64,000 bases of DNA from positions 186,001 through 250,000 of the forward strand of contig CALXXT010000002.1 of assembly GCA_944392755.1 (NCBI GenBank), in the 5' to 3' direction. Source of the stretch: an uncultured Sutterella sp. (GTDB taxonomy: Bacteria; Pseudomonadota; Gammaproteobacteria; Burkholderiales; Burkholderiaceae_F). Below the pieces are notes generated by a model. It searched no databases. It was not told the DNA's origin and was given only the letters and a program-made list of their open reading frames with translations. Below are positions 46,107-55,596 of the stretch, one piece after another; the first letter of the stretch is position 1; each line of letters opens with the position of its first letter. The translations under genes were made by a program, and so were the position numbers.

Positions 46107-49100
46107 TCAGGAACGTTTCTTCGATTTCTTCGCGAACCAGGTGAAGAATACCGGAACGAAAATGGTGGAGATGAAGGTGGCGGCGAGCATGCCGCCGAAA
46201 ACGCCCGTGCCCATCGAGTGGCGGGCGGATGCGCCCGCGCCGGTCGCAAGCAGAAGCGGAACGACGCCAAGCACGAAAGCGAGCGACGTCATGAGAATTG
46301 GGCGGAAGCGCAGCCCTGCCGCTTCAATAGCGGCTTCGAAGGGGCCTTTTCCTTCCTCCATCTTGATCGCGGCGAACTCCACGATGAGAATTGCGTTCTT
46401 GGCCGTAAGTCCAATCAGCACAAGAAGGCCGATCTGAAAATAAATGTCGTTGACGCCCCCACGAACCCAGACCGCAACCATGGCGCCAAGGAAGGCGTAG
46501 GGGATGGCCAGCACGACGGCAATCGGAAGCGACCAGCGCTCGTAGAGCGCCGCCAAAATGAGAAACATGACGAGAACTCCGAAGCCGAAAGCCGTTGCCG
46601 AAGAAGCGCCGATGCGCTTTTCATGGTAGGTCTGACCGGTCCATTCCACCTGGTAGCCTTCGGGAAGGACGTTTGAGGCCGTTTCCTCTACGATGCGGAT
46701 CGCTTCACCCGATGACACGCCCTGTACGGCTGCGCCCATGAACTGTGAACCAAGATAGCCGTTCATGCGACCGAGCGATTCAGCGCCTGAGACGCGCTCA
46801 ATGCTGATCAAGGTCGAGAGAGGAATCATCTTCCCGGTTCTTGACGAGCGTACGTAGGCTTGACCCAAATCTTGCGGCGTTGCGCGGAATTGGGGCTGCG
46901 CCTGCATGACGACTCGGTAGGTCTTGCCGTTGCGCGTGAAGTCGTTGATGTAAAGACTTCCGAAGAAGGCGGAAATGGTGTCGTAAACGTCAGTGACGGA
47001 GACGCCGAGCGCATACGCTCGATTCTCATCGACCCGAAGGAGAAGTTCCGGACTGTCCGAAACGAGGAAGCTCCGCAATCCGGTAATTTCCGGGCGCTTG
47101 GCGAGTTCGTCCATGAAGGTGTCGACCACCTCCTGAAGGACCCGCGGATCGTCGTTGCCGTGCGAAGTGACGTAGCCGGAGAAGCCGTTAGAGGAGCCCA
47201 GTCCCGGAATCGGCGCCGGCGTCACCGCCACACCGCGGGTCTCCGGATGTTCGTTCACCATCTTCTGCAGACGACGCTGAATGTCGTCGGCGGAGTCCGT
47301 TCGCTCAGCCCAGTTCTTAAGCTGGATGATGAATGTCGCCGTATTGGCTCGGATGTCCGAAGACATGGTGTCGAAGCCCATCATGGTGACGACCGTTTGG
47401 ACAGCATCCATTTTTTGGATTTTGCCGAGAAATTCCGATCCCACGGCTTCGGTTCGAGGAAAGGCGCTTCCCTCGGGAAGCGTCATCGCCATGCGCACGA
47501 TGCCCTGGTCTTCCTTCGGAATGAAGGAGGTTGGCGTGCGCTCGAGCATCTGCCAGCAGCCAATGCAAACGGCCACGAGGATCAGAGCCGAGGCGACGCG
47601 GTGCTTCAAGGCAGCCCGCACGACTTGAAGGAAATGCATCGTGAACCAGGCCAAAGCTTGATTGAAGCGACGGAAAAAGATGTGGCGTTCGTCAGATTCA
47701 ACGGGTTTGAGAATGAGCGCGCAGAGAGCCGGCGTCAGCGTCAGCGCAACAAATCCAGAGATCGTCACGGACACAGCCACAGTCACTGCGAACTGTCGGT
47801 ACAGCTCGCCGGCGATGCCGCCGAGAAAAGCAACGGGAATGAAGACGGCGGAGAGAACGAGCACGATGGCGACGAGCGCCCCTGAAACTTCCTTCATCGC
47901 CTTTTGCGAGGCTTCGAAGGGCGAAAGGCCTTCCGTGCGCATGATGCGCTCGATGTTTTCAAGCACCACGATGGCGTCGTCAACCACGATCCCGATGGAA
48001 AGCGTCATCGCGAAAAGCGTGAGCGTATTGAGCGAGAAGCCGAAAAGCCAAAGGCCGGCCATGGTGCCGATGAGCGAAACCGGCACGGCAAGCATCGGAA
48101 TAAGGGTTGCGCGCAGACTTTGCAGGAAGACGAAGACAACGATGAGCACCAGCACGCCCGCTTCAAAAAGCGTGTGGTAGACCTCATTGAGGGATGCTTC
48201 GACGAAGATCGTCGTGTCGTTCGTCGTCAAATAGTCAAGCTTCCCCTTCGGGAAATGCTTTGCGAGCTCGGAGATGCGGGCCTTGACGGCTTCGGCGGCT
48301 GCCATGGCGTTCGCTCCCGTCTGCAGATAAACGCCAATGTTGACGCCCGGCTGTCCGTTTAGGTCCACTCGGAATTCGTAGGAACGCTTGCCTACTTCCG
48401 TTGTGGCGACGTCGCGGATGCGCACGAGTCCCGTCGGACCGTCGTCGCGCACGACGATGTTGCCGAATTCTTCTGGAGTGAGGAGCTGACCGGGTGTCGT
48501 GATCGTGTAGTAGAGCTGCTGATCGGGGAGCGTTGGCGCAGAGCCTACTCGCCCGGCTGAGCGCTGGGCGTTTTGGTCGTCTACAGCGTTCTCGACGTCC
48601 TTGGTCGTGACGCCGAGCTTGCCCATTTTCTCCGGGTCGAGCCAGATGCGCATCGCCGACTGCACATTGCCGAAAACATTCACGTCGCCGATGCCAGGGA
48701 GGCGCTTGAGTTCATCGACGATATTGAGGCTGGCATAGTCGGCCATCTCAGTTGCCGACATCGATCCGTCGGGCGACCAGAGCGCCAGCATGAGAAGGTC
48801 TTCGTCAGTGCGCTTTCTCACCGAGACGCCTTGTTCGCGGACGGTGTCGGGCAAACGACGCTCGGCCGTGCGTACGCGGTTGTTGATTTCGAGCATCGCG
48901 TCGTTCGCGTTGACGCCGACATCGAAGACGCAGGCGATCGACATGTCGCCGTTGCTGCGGATGCTCGTCGTGTAGTAGAGCAATCCTTCGATGCCGGAGA
49001 GCTGATCTTCGATCGGCGCGGCGACCGTGCGGGAAATCGTCTCGGAATCCGCCCCGTCGTACGTTGCCGAAATGCGCACCGTCGGCGGCGTGATGTTCGG

Positions 49101-49208
49101 GTATTGGGAGAGAGGCAGCACGCGGAGGGCTACCAGGCCGGCAAGGATGATGATGAGCGAGAGAACTGTCGCAAAGATCGGCCGGCGGATGCAGAACTGA
49201 CTCAGCAT
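46107..49208 (-). CDS. RND-family drug efflux pump, HAE1 (AcrB/MexB-like) permease
   Basis: 1033 aa, twelve membrane spans in two halves with two large periplasmic loops. It starts MLSQFCIRRPIFATVLSL; helix 4 carries the proton-relay aspartates in GIVVDDAIVVLENIERIM, and the second half has the conserved lysine region in GLTAKNAILIVEFA. Proton-driven export of amphiphilic drugs and bile-type compounds is the family role. Lies 14 bp after its adaptor gene. No TolC-like outer-membrane channel gene is adjacent. Confidence 0.95.
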   Translation of the reverse strand: MLSQFCIRRPIFATVLSLIIILAGLVALRVLPLSQYPNITPPTVRISATYDGADSETISRTVAAPIEDQLSGIEGLLYYTTSIRSNGDMSIACVFDVGVNANDAMLEINNRVRTAERRLPDTVREQGVSVRKRTDEDLLMLALWSPDGSMSATEMADYASLNIVDELKRLPGIGDVNVFGNVQSAMRIWLDPEKMGKLGVTTKDVENAVDDQNAQRSAGRVGSAPTLPDQQLYYTITTPGQLLTPEEFGNIVVRDDGPTGLVRIRDVATTEVGKRSYEFRVDLNGQPGVNIGVYLQTGANAMAAAEAVKARISELAKHFPKGKLDYLTTNDTTIFVEASLNEVYHTLFEAGVLVLIVVFVFLQSLRATLIPMLAVPVSLIGTMAGLWLFGFSLNTLTLFAMTLSIGIVVDDAIVVLENIERIMRTEGLSPFEASQKAMKEVSGALVAIVLVLSAVFIPVAFLGGIAGELYRQFAVTVAVSVTISGFVALTLTPALCALILKPVESDERHIFFRRFNQALAWFTMHFLQVVRAALKHRVASALILVAVCIGCWQMLERTPTSFIPKEDQGIVRMAMTLPEGSAFPRTEAVGSEFLGKIQKMDAVQTVVTMMGFDTMSSDIRANTATFIIQLKNWAERTDSADDIQRRLQKMVNEHPETRGVAVTPAPIPGLGSSNGFSGYVTSHGNDDPRVLQEVVDTFMDELAKRPEITGLRSFLVSDSPELLLRVDENRAYALGVSVTDVYDTISAFFGSLYINDFTRNGKTYRVVMQAQPQFRATPQDLGQAYVRSSRTGKMIPLSTLISIERVSGAESLGRMNGYLGSQFMGAAVQGVSSGEAIRIVEETASNVLPEGYQVEWTGQTYHEKRIGASSATAFGFGVLVMFLILAALYERWSLPIAVVLAIPYAFLGAMVAVWVRGGVNDIYFQIGLLVLIGLTAKNAILIVEFAAIKMEEGKGPFEAAIEAAGLRFRPILMTSLAFVLGVVPLLLATGAGASARHSMGTGVFGGMLAATFISTIFVPVFFTWFAKKSKKRS

Positions 49209-49222
49209 GGCGGATCCTCAGC

Positions 49223-50332
49223 TCAGGATGCGGACGACTCGGTCGGGGTGCTTTGTGCGTCGGGAACTGAAATTCGAGCGCCGTCGCGCAGCCGCAGGAG
49301 CTGGTTGGTGATGACGGCATCGCCCGTTTTCAGACCAGAGAGCACGATCCAGTCGCGTCCTTCCCAGAGGCCGACGGTGACGGGACGGCGCTCGGCGCGG
49401 CCGTCTTTGGCAATGTAGACGCAGTACGTTCCATCAGGGAGCTGGAGAATTGCTTTCTGCGGAACGCGGCAGGCTTGGCGGTCTACGCCCACCATCAGGC
49501 GCACGCGGACAAATTGACCGGGAAGGACCCCTGAACCAGCCGCGATTTTTGCGCGCATCGTCCGGGTGCCGACGTCATAGTCGATGGATTGGGCGAGGTA
49601 GTCGAGCTTGGCCGAGAGCTCGGCGCCGTCCTTGCGGAAGATGCGCACGGCGTTGTTAAGCGAAAGCTCAGCCCCTTCGAGATCCCGGTCTGATGGCGCA
49701 AAGACGACGCGCACGTCGTCGTGCTGAGTGACGGAGGCAAGAACCGTGCTGTCGGCCGACACGAGAGTTCCCGGATTGACGAGCGCCTTCGAAGCGTAGC
49801 CCGAAGCCGGCGCCTTCACCTTCGTCCATTCCAACGCAATCTTGGCGTCGGCTTCATCGGCGCGAGCCTCGTCGAGCTGGTGCTTCGCCTGATTGCGGGC
49901 GCTGCGGGCGTCGTCAAGCGCCTTTCGGCTGCCGGAACCCGATCGGAAGAGCCCTTCGGCTCGTTTCAGCTCCCGCTCTGCCTGACGGAGCTCATCGGCT
50001 GAGCGCCGGCGAGCGGCAGCCGCCGCGTTGAATCTTGCGCGGTAGACGTCGCTCTCAATTTCAAACATGACGTCGCCCGCCTTGACGAAGTCTCCTTCGC
50101 GGTAGCGCTGCGTCTTGAGGATGCCGTCCGTTTGGGACTTTACTTCAACCTCGCCGCCGCCCTCGGCTTGACCGATCATTTCGATCCAACGGGGCTCGTC
50201 CGCTAGAGAGACGCGGACGATGTCAACTTCGAGCGGCGCGGGCTCAGCGGAGGCGGAGCCCTTCGGCTTGCAGCCGGCTGCGGCCATGGCGGAAAGGGTT
50301 GAAAAGGCGAAGAGAAGCGCGCGGCGTTGCAT
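49223..50332 (-). CDS. RND efflux periplasmic adaptor lipoprotein
   Basis: About 369 aa membrane fusion protein linking the pump to an outer-membrane channel. MQRRALLFAFSTLSAMAAAGC is a lipoprotein signal with the lipobox AAAGC. The lipoyl-like halves flank an alpha hairpin (ARRRSADELRQAERELKRAE ... LDEARADEADAKIALEW), and the beta-barrel part has GVLPGQFVRVRL. First of the two-gene pump unit; the regulator gene at 50476 precedes it on the same strand. Confidence 0.93.
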   Translation of the reverse strand: MQRRALLFAFSTLSAMAAAGCKPKGSASAEPAPLEVDIVRVSLADEPRWIEMIGQAEGGGEVEVKSQTDGILKTQRYREGDFVKAGDVMFEIESDVYRARFNAAAAARRRSADELRQAERELKRAEGLFRSGSGSRKALDDARSARNQAKHQLDEARADEADAKIALEWTKVKAPASGYASKALVNPGTLVSADSTVLASVTQHDDVRVVFAPSDRDLEGAELSLNNAVRIFRKDGAELSAKLDYLAQSIDYDVGTRTMRAKIAAGSGVLPGQFVRVRLMVGVDRQACRVPQKAILQLPDGTYCVYIAKDGRAERRPVTVGLWEGRDWIVLSGLKTGDAVITNQLLRLRDGARISVPDAQSTPTESSAS

Positions 50333-50475
50333 GTGCGAAATTCGAGTTCGGATCACGAAAGGGCCGCGGCTTCGGGACGCGGCCGACAGTTCTTGAATTA
50401 GAAAGGATAAAAGCGCCAATGCGCAGAGGGAAACCCCTGACGTAAACGGCAGGCAAAGTCATGTAACAAATTGTG

Positions 50476-51234
50476 TCACCGCGCGGCCGCCTTTTCCGAA
50501 ATTTCACTCTCAGAAAGGCGGTAGCCGCGCTCCGAGGCCCAGATGGCGGCTTCGACGCGGGAGCGGAACGCGAGCTTTTTCAAGAGGTGCTTTACATGCA
50601 CTTTGACGGTGCCGTCTGTAATGCCGAGCTGTGCGGCGATTTCTCGGTTGGAGAGGCCGGCCGCAACGCAGCAGAGCACGTCGAACTCCCGCCGCGTGAG
50701 CGTCTGCGCGACATCCATGTCTGCCGCGGAGTGCTGAGCGCCTTCGCGCAGCGACTCGGCGAGAACCGAGGTGAGCTTTTCAGAAGCCGCCATGCCGCCT
50801 GCGGCGAGCTGGTGCATCTGCCGGAGAAATTCGTCGAGCGGCACCGTCCGCAGAAGGTAGCCGTTCGCGTCGAGACGAAGCGCAGCCATCAGGAGGTTCG
50901 GATTGTTTGCGCTTGTCATCATCACGACGCAGCGGCAGGCGGGAAGTCGGCGCTTGACTTCCCGCAGCAGGTTGAGCGCGTTGAAGGTCTTGGCTTCGAG
51001 GTCGATCACCGCGATGTCGGGCTTCAAGTCAAGGAGTCCAAGCGCAATGCGTGCGCTCCCGGTTTGGCCGATCACTTCAAAGTCGCCACTGGTGCCGAGC
51101 ACGCTGCAGATGCCCTTGCGAAAGAGCGGGTAGTCATCTATGACGAGAACGGTGGGCAGGTGGCGGTCTCGCAACTCCATCGGGTCTGTGCGGCGGTGAT
51201 TCGGCGAAAAAGGATCGGGGGACTGACTGCTCAT
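50476..51234 (-). CDS. NarL/FixJ-type response regulator upstream of the efflux genes
   Basis: About 252 aa. The receiver (TVLVIDDYPLFRKGI) keeps the acidic pair, the phosphorylation Asp (IAVIDLEAKTFNAL) and the Thr (VMMTSANN), but the conserved Lys is Arg (GYLLRTVPL). The C-terminal LuxR domain is complete (LTRREFDVLCCVAAGLSNREIA ... TVKVHVKHLLKKL). The start at MSSQSPDPF is chosen because GGGGAAG lies before it; longer open sequence upstream is low-complexity. No sensor kinase is adjacent. Position 144 bp before the adaptor gene suggests control of efflux, as inference. Confidence 0.87.
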   Translation of the reverse strand: MSSQSPDPFSPNHRRTDPMELRDRHLPTVLVIDDYPLFRKGICSVLGTSGDFEVIGQTGSARIALGLLDLKPDIAVIDLEAKTFNALNLLREVKRRLPACRCVVMMTSANNPNLLMAALRLDANGYLLRTVPLDEFLRQMHQLAAGGMAASEKLTSVLAESLREGAQHSAADMDVAQTLTRREFDVLCCVAAGLSNREIAAQLGITDGTVKVHVKHLLKKLAFRSRVEAAIWASERGYRLSESEISEKAAAR

Positions 51235-51544
51235 TTCGTTGATCTTCCCCGGCGGTCGATTCGCTTTCTTCCGATTCATGGACGGCGGTCGCGGTTCGAC
51301 GCGGAGAAGCCGTGGTTGAGGTACGAAAAAATATACTCTCAGAGAGGGGGAAAATGACAGTGGCGCATTCTTTTCCTCGGGAAAAAATGGGGGATTTCTC
51401 TCGAAACAGCTGGGAAATTCGCCAGAGCCCGCATTCATGGCGTTAAAATCTCTCGATTCATTTCCGGCCGCATGGGCCCGAGGATGCGTGCTGCGCGTCG
51501 GGCGGACCCGTACGAAGCGGTAACTCAATCAGAAGGATTCCAAA
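51235..51544. promoter_or_regulatory. 310-bp divergent upstream region of the regulator and yebC
   Basis: Holds the presumed promoters of both genes. On the minus strand TATATT near 51335 could be a -10 element for the regulator, with no good -35. On the plus strand GTTAAAAT near 51442 could be a -10 for yebC. CTCTCAGAGAG beside the first is a near-palindrome. No other feature was recognised. Confidence 0.4.
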
Positions 51545-52279
51545 ATGTCGGGTCATTCCAAGTGGGCCAACATTCAGCATCGCAAGGGTCGTCAGGACGC
51601 CAAGCGCTCCAACCTTTGGACAAAGCTGGTTCGTGAAATCATCGTGGCTGCTCGCATCGGTGGCGGCGATCCAGACGGCAACTCGCGTCTGCGTCTCGCG
51701 CTCGTGAAGGCGCGGGCGGGCAATGTGCCGAAGGACACGATTCAGAACGCCATTCTGAAGGGAACGGGGCAGCTCGAAGGGGTGAGCTACGAAGACGTCC
51801 GCTATGAAGGGTACGGCATTGGTGGCGCCGCGCTCATTATCGACTGCACGACGGACAACCGCGTGCGCACTGTGGCAGACGTTCGTCACGTGCTTTCGCG
51901 CAACGGCGGCAACATGGGCACGGAAGGTTCGGTCTCGTTCCTCTTCAAGCATGTTGGTCAGTTCTTCTTCGCGCCGGGCGCGACCACGGAAGATCAGCTG
52001 ATGGAAATCGCTCTCGAGGCGGGCGCCGACGACATTCTCACCGATGAGGACGGTTCGATCGAAGTGACCTGCGAACCCGCTCAGTTTGAAGCGGTGAGTC
52101 AGGCCTTCGAGGCGGCCGGCTTGAAGCCTGAGTTTGCTGAAATCACGTATAAGCCCCTCAATGAAACGAAGCTTGAGGGCGAGGATGCCGCGAAGATGCA
52201 GCGGCTGATCGATGCGCTCGAAGAACTTGACGACGTCCAGCAGGTTTACACCACGGCCTCTTTTGATGAGGCTGAGTGA
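51545..52279 (+). CDS. yebC: YebC/TACO1-family DNA- or ribosome-associated regulator
   Basis: 244 aa. The N-terminus [20 protein letters not shown] and the blocks [40 protein letters not shown] and GSVSFLFK are diagnostic. The family was described as transcriptional regulators and more recently linked to translation of polyproline stretches. AGAAGGA precedes the ATG. Followed by a strong terminator, then purD. Confidence 0.97.
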   Translation: MSGHSKWANIQHRKGRQDAKRSNLWTKLVREIIVAARIGGGDPDGNSRLRLALVKARAGNVPKDTIQNAILKGTGQLEGVSYEDVRYEGYGIGGAALIIDCTTDNRVRTVADVRHVLSRNGGNMGTEGSVSFLFKHVGQFFFAPGATTEDQLMEIALEAGADDILTDEDGSIEVTCEPAQFEAVSQAFEAAGLKPEFAEITYKPLNETKLEGEDAAKMQRLIDALEELDDVQQVYTTASFDEAE

Positions 52280-52304
52280 GATCGACTGAGATTGAAGCGC
52301 TCAT

Positions 52305-52334
52305 AAAAGCCGCCCTTCTTCGGGCGGCTTTTTC
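52305..52334 (+). terminator. Terminator of yebC
   Basis: GCCGCCC/GGGCGGC stem with a short TTCTTC loop, flanked by A4 and followed by five T. Starts 26 bp after the stop. Confidence 0.9.
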
Positions 52335-52449
52335 GTGCGGTCTTTAAAATAGCGTCAGCGCGGGGCCCTATCTGCGAGGGCGCTCGAGACGCATCCATTT
52401 CACTCAACCACTTTCACCGCGCAGCGTCGCGGCTTTTGAGGTACGGACA

Positions 52450-53733
52450 ATGAAAATTCTGGTGATCGGCAGCGGCGGCCGCGAGCATGCGCTCGCCTGG
52501 CGGCTTTCTCAGAGCGAACGCGTTGAGAAGGTCTACGTGGCGCCGGGCAATGCCGGTACGGCGCTGACCGAAGGGCTTGAAAACGTGGCTGTGACGGCAA
52601 TCGACGAGCTCGTCGAATTTGCTCGTCAAAACGATGTTGCCCTGACAGTCGTCGGCCCCGAGGCGCCGCTTGCCGCTGGCGTCGTGGACGCTTTCCGCAG
52701 TGCCGGGCTCAAGATTTTCGGCCCGACCCGCGCTGCCGCGCAGCTTGAAAGCTCGAAAGATTTTGCCAAGGCTTTCATGAAGCGTCATCAGATCCCGACG
52801 GCCGATTACGAAACGTTTGAGGATCCGGAGTCGGCCCGTGCCTATATTCGCCGCAAGGGAGCGCCCATCGTCGTGAAGGCCGACGGGCTTGCGGCCGGCA
52901 AAGGCGTCGTCGTCGCCATGACCGAAGAGGAGGCGATCGCGGCGGTCGACTCCATGCTCGAAGGGCATCAGTTCGGTCGGGCCGGTGCGCGCGTCGTCAT
53001 CGAGGATTACCTGGAGGGGGAGGAAGCTTCCTTCATCGTAATGGTGGACGGTGAGCACATTCTCCCGATGGCGACGTCGCAGGATCACAAGCGTCTTCTC
53101 GACCGTGACGAAGGCCCCAACACGGGCGGCATGGGCGCCTATTCGCCCGCGCCCGTCGTCACTCCCGACATTCATGCTCAGGTCATGCGCGAAATCATTC
53201 GTCCGACCGTCGAGGGCATGGCGAAGGAAGGCATCCGCTATACGGGCTTCCTTTATGCCGGCCTCATGATCAAGACGCGTCCCGACGGCACGGCCGATGT
53301 GCGCACGCTCGAATTCAACTGCCGCATGGGCGACCCGGAAACGCAGCCGATCATGATGCGCATCCGCAATGACTTCGCAAGCATCGTGGAGGCGGCCGTT
53401 GACGGTCGGCTGGACGAAGTTGAGATCGAATGGGATCGTCGTCCGGCTCTGGGCGTCGTGCTTGCGGCTCGCGGCTATCCCATGAAGCCTGAAAAGGGCG
53501 CCGTTATTGAAAAGCTGCCGGAAAACACTCCGACGAGCCGCGTCTTCCACGCCGGCACCAAGTTTGACGACGCGGGGCTCATGGTGGTTTCGGGCGGCCG
53601 CGTTCTCTGTGCGGTTGGACTTGGCGAGTCCATCGTCCAAGCTCAGCAGGCTGCGTATGAAGCGGCGCGCGGCGTCGAGTTCGACGGCATGCAGATGCGT
53701 TCCGACATCGGCTACCGCGCGATCGGACGTTAA
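52450..53733 (+). CDS. purD: Phosphoribosylamine--glycine ligase
   Basis: ATP-grasp enzyme of 427 aa, second step of purine synthesis. It starts MKILVIGSGGREHALAW, then GPEAPLAAGVVDAFR, the ATP-grasp region PIVVKADGLAAGKGVVVA, SQDHKRLLDRDEGPNTGGMGAYSP and EFNCRMGDPETQP. A single gene between two terminators. In other Burkholderiales hemF tends to follow (from memory); here an exported unknown protein follows. Confidence 0.97.
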   Translation: MKILVIGSGGREHALAWRLSQSERVEKVYVAPGNAGTALTEGLENVAVTAIDELVEFARQNDVALTVVGPEAPLAAGVVDAFRSAGLKIFGPTRAAAQLESSKDFAKAFMKRHQIPTADYETFEDPESARAYIRRKGAPIVVKADGLAAGKGVVVAMTEEEAIAAVDSMLEGHQFGRAGARVVIEDYLEGEEASFIVMVDGEHILPMATSQDHKRLLDRDEGPNTGGMGAYSPAPVVTPDIHAQVMREIIRPTVEGMAKEGIRYTGFLYAGLMIKTRPDGTADVRTLEFNCRMGDPETQPIMMRIRNDFASIVEAAVDGRLDEVEIEWDRRPALGVVLAARGYPMKPEKGAVIEKLPENTPTSRVFHAGTKFDDAGLMVVSGGRVLCAVGLGESIVQAQQAAYEAARGVEFDGMQMRSDIGYRAIGR

Positions 53734-53756
53734 GCGCCTTCTTTCGTTCGAAAATC

Positions 53757-53789
53757 GCCACCGACGCCGCTCAAGCGGCGTCGGTTTTC
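53757..53789 (+). terminator. Terminator of purD
   Basis: Perfect 12-bp stem ACCGACGCCGCT / AGCGGCGTCGGT with a 2-nt apex, followed by TTTCC. Confidence 0.75.
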
Positions 53790-53814
53790 CTGACGGCTGT
53801 GCTAATGTGAGGTC

Positions 53815-54444
53815 ATGAACAGATTCTTCAAGACCGCCGTTTTGGCTGCCGCACTCGGTTTCTGCGCCGCAGCCTCAGCTCTCGAGCCATTTGCTTATCC
53901 GGCCTCGCTCCTTGATGCGCCCGCGACGCTTTCATCGCCTCGCGGCATGGAATTAAGAATCGGACGGGACGCGTTTGAACTTTTCGCAACACCGCTCGCT
54001 CTTGTGGGAGAACGCACGGGCGCCCTTCAGCTGCGGGAGGGACGCGGAGCCTTTGCTCGCGACTATCTTTGCCTTGGCGGCACTGAAGCCGGTCGGGCTA
54101 TGCGCGTCTGGGCCGTTTCGTCCGAATCGGGGCGCCTTACCGAAGCGCAGGTCGAATACGCTGAGGATTCCGATGCGGACGGCGCCTCGGTCTGCAGGCC
54201 GCTGCCCGCCCGCAGTCTTCCGATTCGTCTCGGCAAGATCGGTCTCGGGATGACTGTCGACGAGGTGGACGGTTTTGTTGGCAAGCCTTCCTACACGGCC
54301 GCCGACGGCTGGTCATACTGGTTCAGCCAACGGTGGCTTCGGAACGCCCGCGGCCTTCAGGAGCTAGAACTCAATTGGCTGGCGGCGCATTTCACCGCTG
54401 GCCGCGTCGATCGGGCGTTCATCTCTCTCGTGAAAAACCCATGA
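53815..54444 (+). CDS. Exported protein of unknown function upstream of nadD
   Basis: 209 aa. MNRFFKTAVLAAALGFCAAASA is a clear signal peptide, predicted to be cut after ASA. The body has two cysteines (YLCLGG, SVCRPL) that could pair. The C-terminal segment LGKIGLGMTVDEVDGFVGKP ... WSYWFSQRWLR has the look of a BamE/OmlA-type (SmpA) module. I do not recognise the whole protein. It overlaps nadD by 4 bp (ATGA), so it is translated with a cytosolic NAD enzyme although itself exported. Confidence 0.82.
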   Translation: MNRFFKTAVLAAALGFCAAASALEPFAYPASLLDAPATLSSPRGMELRIGRDAFELFATPLALVGERTGALQLREGRGAFARDYLCLGGTEAGRAMRVWAVSSESGRLTEAQVEYAEDSDADGASVCRPLPARSLPIRLGKIGLGMTVDEVDGFVGKPSYTAADGWSYWFSQRWLRNARGLQELELNWLAAHFTAGRVDRAFISLVKNP

Positions 54445-55124
54445 CGCAGGACATTCGAGGCATTGGGATCTTGGGGGGCACGTTCGACCCGGTACATGCC
54501 GGGCACGTGGCGATCGCCCGAGCCGCAGCCGATTCGCTGGGCCTCGCCTCCGTTCGATTCATGCCGGCGGGCTCGCCGTGGCAAAAGGACGAGGTGACGC
54601 CTGCCGTCCGGCGCTTGGCGATGCTCGAGCTTGCTGTAAAATGCGATCCCCGATTCGGAATCGACCGAACGGAGCTCCTGCGAGAGGGGCCGACCTACAC
54701 GATCGAGACGCTCGCTCAGCTGCGCGAGGGCATGGGTGGGAGCATTCCGCTCGTCCTCATCATGGGGGGCGATCAGTGGGCGAATCTCCACACATGGGTG
54801 CGCTGGCGAGAACTCGTTGAGTACGCTGATCTCGCAGTTGCCTCGCGTTCGGGAGCGCCGATCCGTTCGACGCCCGACGTGGAACGCTGGGCTGAGCGGA
54901 GGATCGCGCCTGCCGAATCTCTGACGGAGGAGCCGTCGGGGCGCATTGCTTTTTTTTCGATGCCGGCACATCGTGCCAGTTCGAGCCTCATTCGGCGCAC
55001 GCTTGCGCTTGAGCCGCTTCCTCGGGCCATGCAGCTTCTTGAAGGGTGGATGACAGCCGACGTGGCTGAATACATCGTTTCCGAGGAGATCTATGGCGTC
55101 AGACGCGCGCGTTCGACACTTTGA
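54441..55124 (+). CDS. nadD: Nicotinate-nucleotide adenylyltransferase
   Basis: 227 aa enzyme joining ATP and nicotinate mononucleotide in NAD synthesis. The nucleotidyl-transferase motif is GILGGTFDPVHAGHVAIA; later LVLIMGGDQWANLHTW and the phosphate-binding end RASSSLIRRTLA (variant of ISSTxIR). The start MTQDIRG is set by the ATGA overlap with the preceding gene; an upstream open stretch is coincidental. Confidence 0.95.
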   Translation: MTQDIRGIGILGGTFDPVHAGHVAIARAAADSLGLASVRFMPAGSPWQKDEVTPAVRRLAMLELAVKCDPRFGIDRTELLREGPTYTIETLAQLREGMGGSIPLVLIMGGDQWANLHTWVRWRELVEYADLAVASRSGAPIRSTPDVERWAERRIAPAESLTEEPSGRIAFFSMPAHRASSSLIRRTLALEPLPRAMQLLEGWMTADVAEYIVSEEIYGVRRARSTL

Positions 55125-55189
55125 GATGGGCGGCTTTCGTCGCCGAAGCGCCTTTTCCCGACTTTTCCAACATCAAGCACCATTCATTC

Positions 55190-55591
55190 ATGAACACAGA
55201 AGAACTCACCCGCATCGTCGTCCAGGCTCTTGAAGATGTTAAAGCCAAGGACATCAAGGTTTTCAACACGGAAAAAATCACCGATCAGTTCGAGCGCGTC
55301 GTCATTGCTTCGGGCACCTCGAACCGCCAAACCCGTGCTCTCGCCTTTTCGGTCTCGAGCTCGGTGAAGGCGGCAGGGGGCGACGTCATCGGCATGGAGG
55401 GTCAGGATACGGGCGAATGGGTGCTCGTTGACTGCGGCAGTGTCGTCTGCCACGTGCTTCAGCCCGCCGTGCGCGAGTACTACAACCTTGAGGAGATTTG
55501 GGGCGGGCGCGAAGTTTTCCTGCAGGCGAACGAAGAATGCGCTTCGCGCCTCATGCCGCACCGCGCGCACGCTCCTGAATCAGCCGAGTGA
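55190..55591 (+). CDS. rsfS: Ribosomal silencing factor RsfS
   Basis: 133 aa, binds ribosomal protein L14 and keeps the subunits apart under starvation. Blocks: ALEDVKAKDIKVFNTEKITD, FERVVIASGTSNRQTRALA, EGQDTGEWVLVDCGSVVCHV and YYNLEEIWG. Sits 65 bp after nadD in the standard order nadD-rsfS-rlmH-maf. The start at MNTEEL is chosen by family alignment. Confidence 0.95.
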   Translation: MNTEELTRIVVQALEDVKAKDIKVFNTEKITDQFERVVIASGTSNRQTRALAFSVSSSVKAAGGDVIGMEGQDTGEWVLVDCGSVVCHVLQPAVREYYNLEEIWGGREVFLQANEECASRLMPHRAHAPESAE

Positions 55592-55596
55592 TCGGA

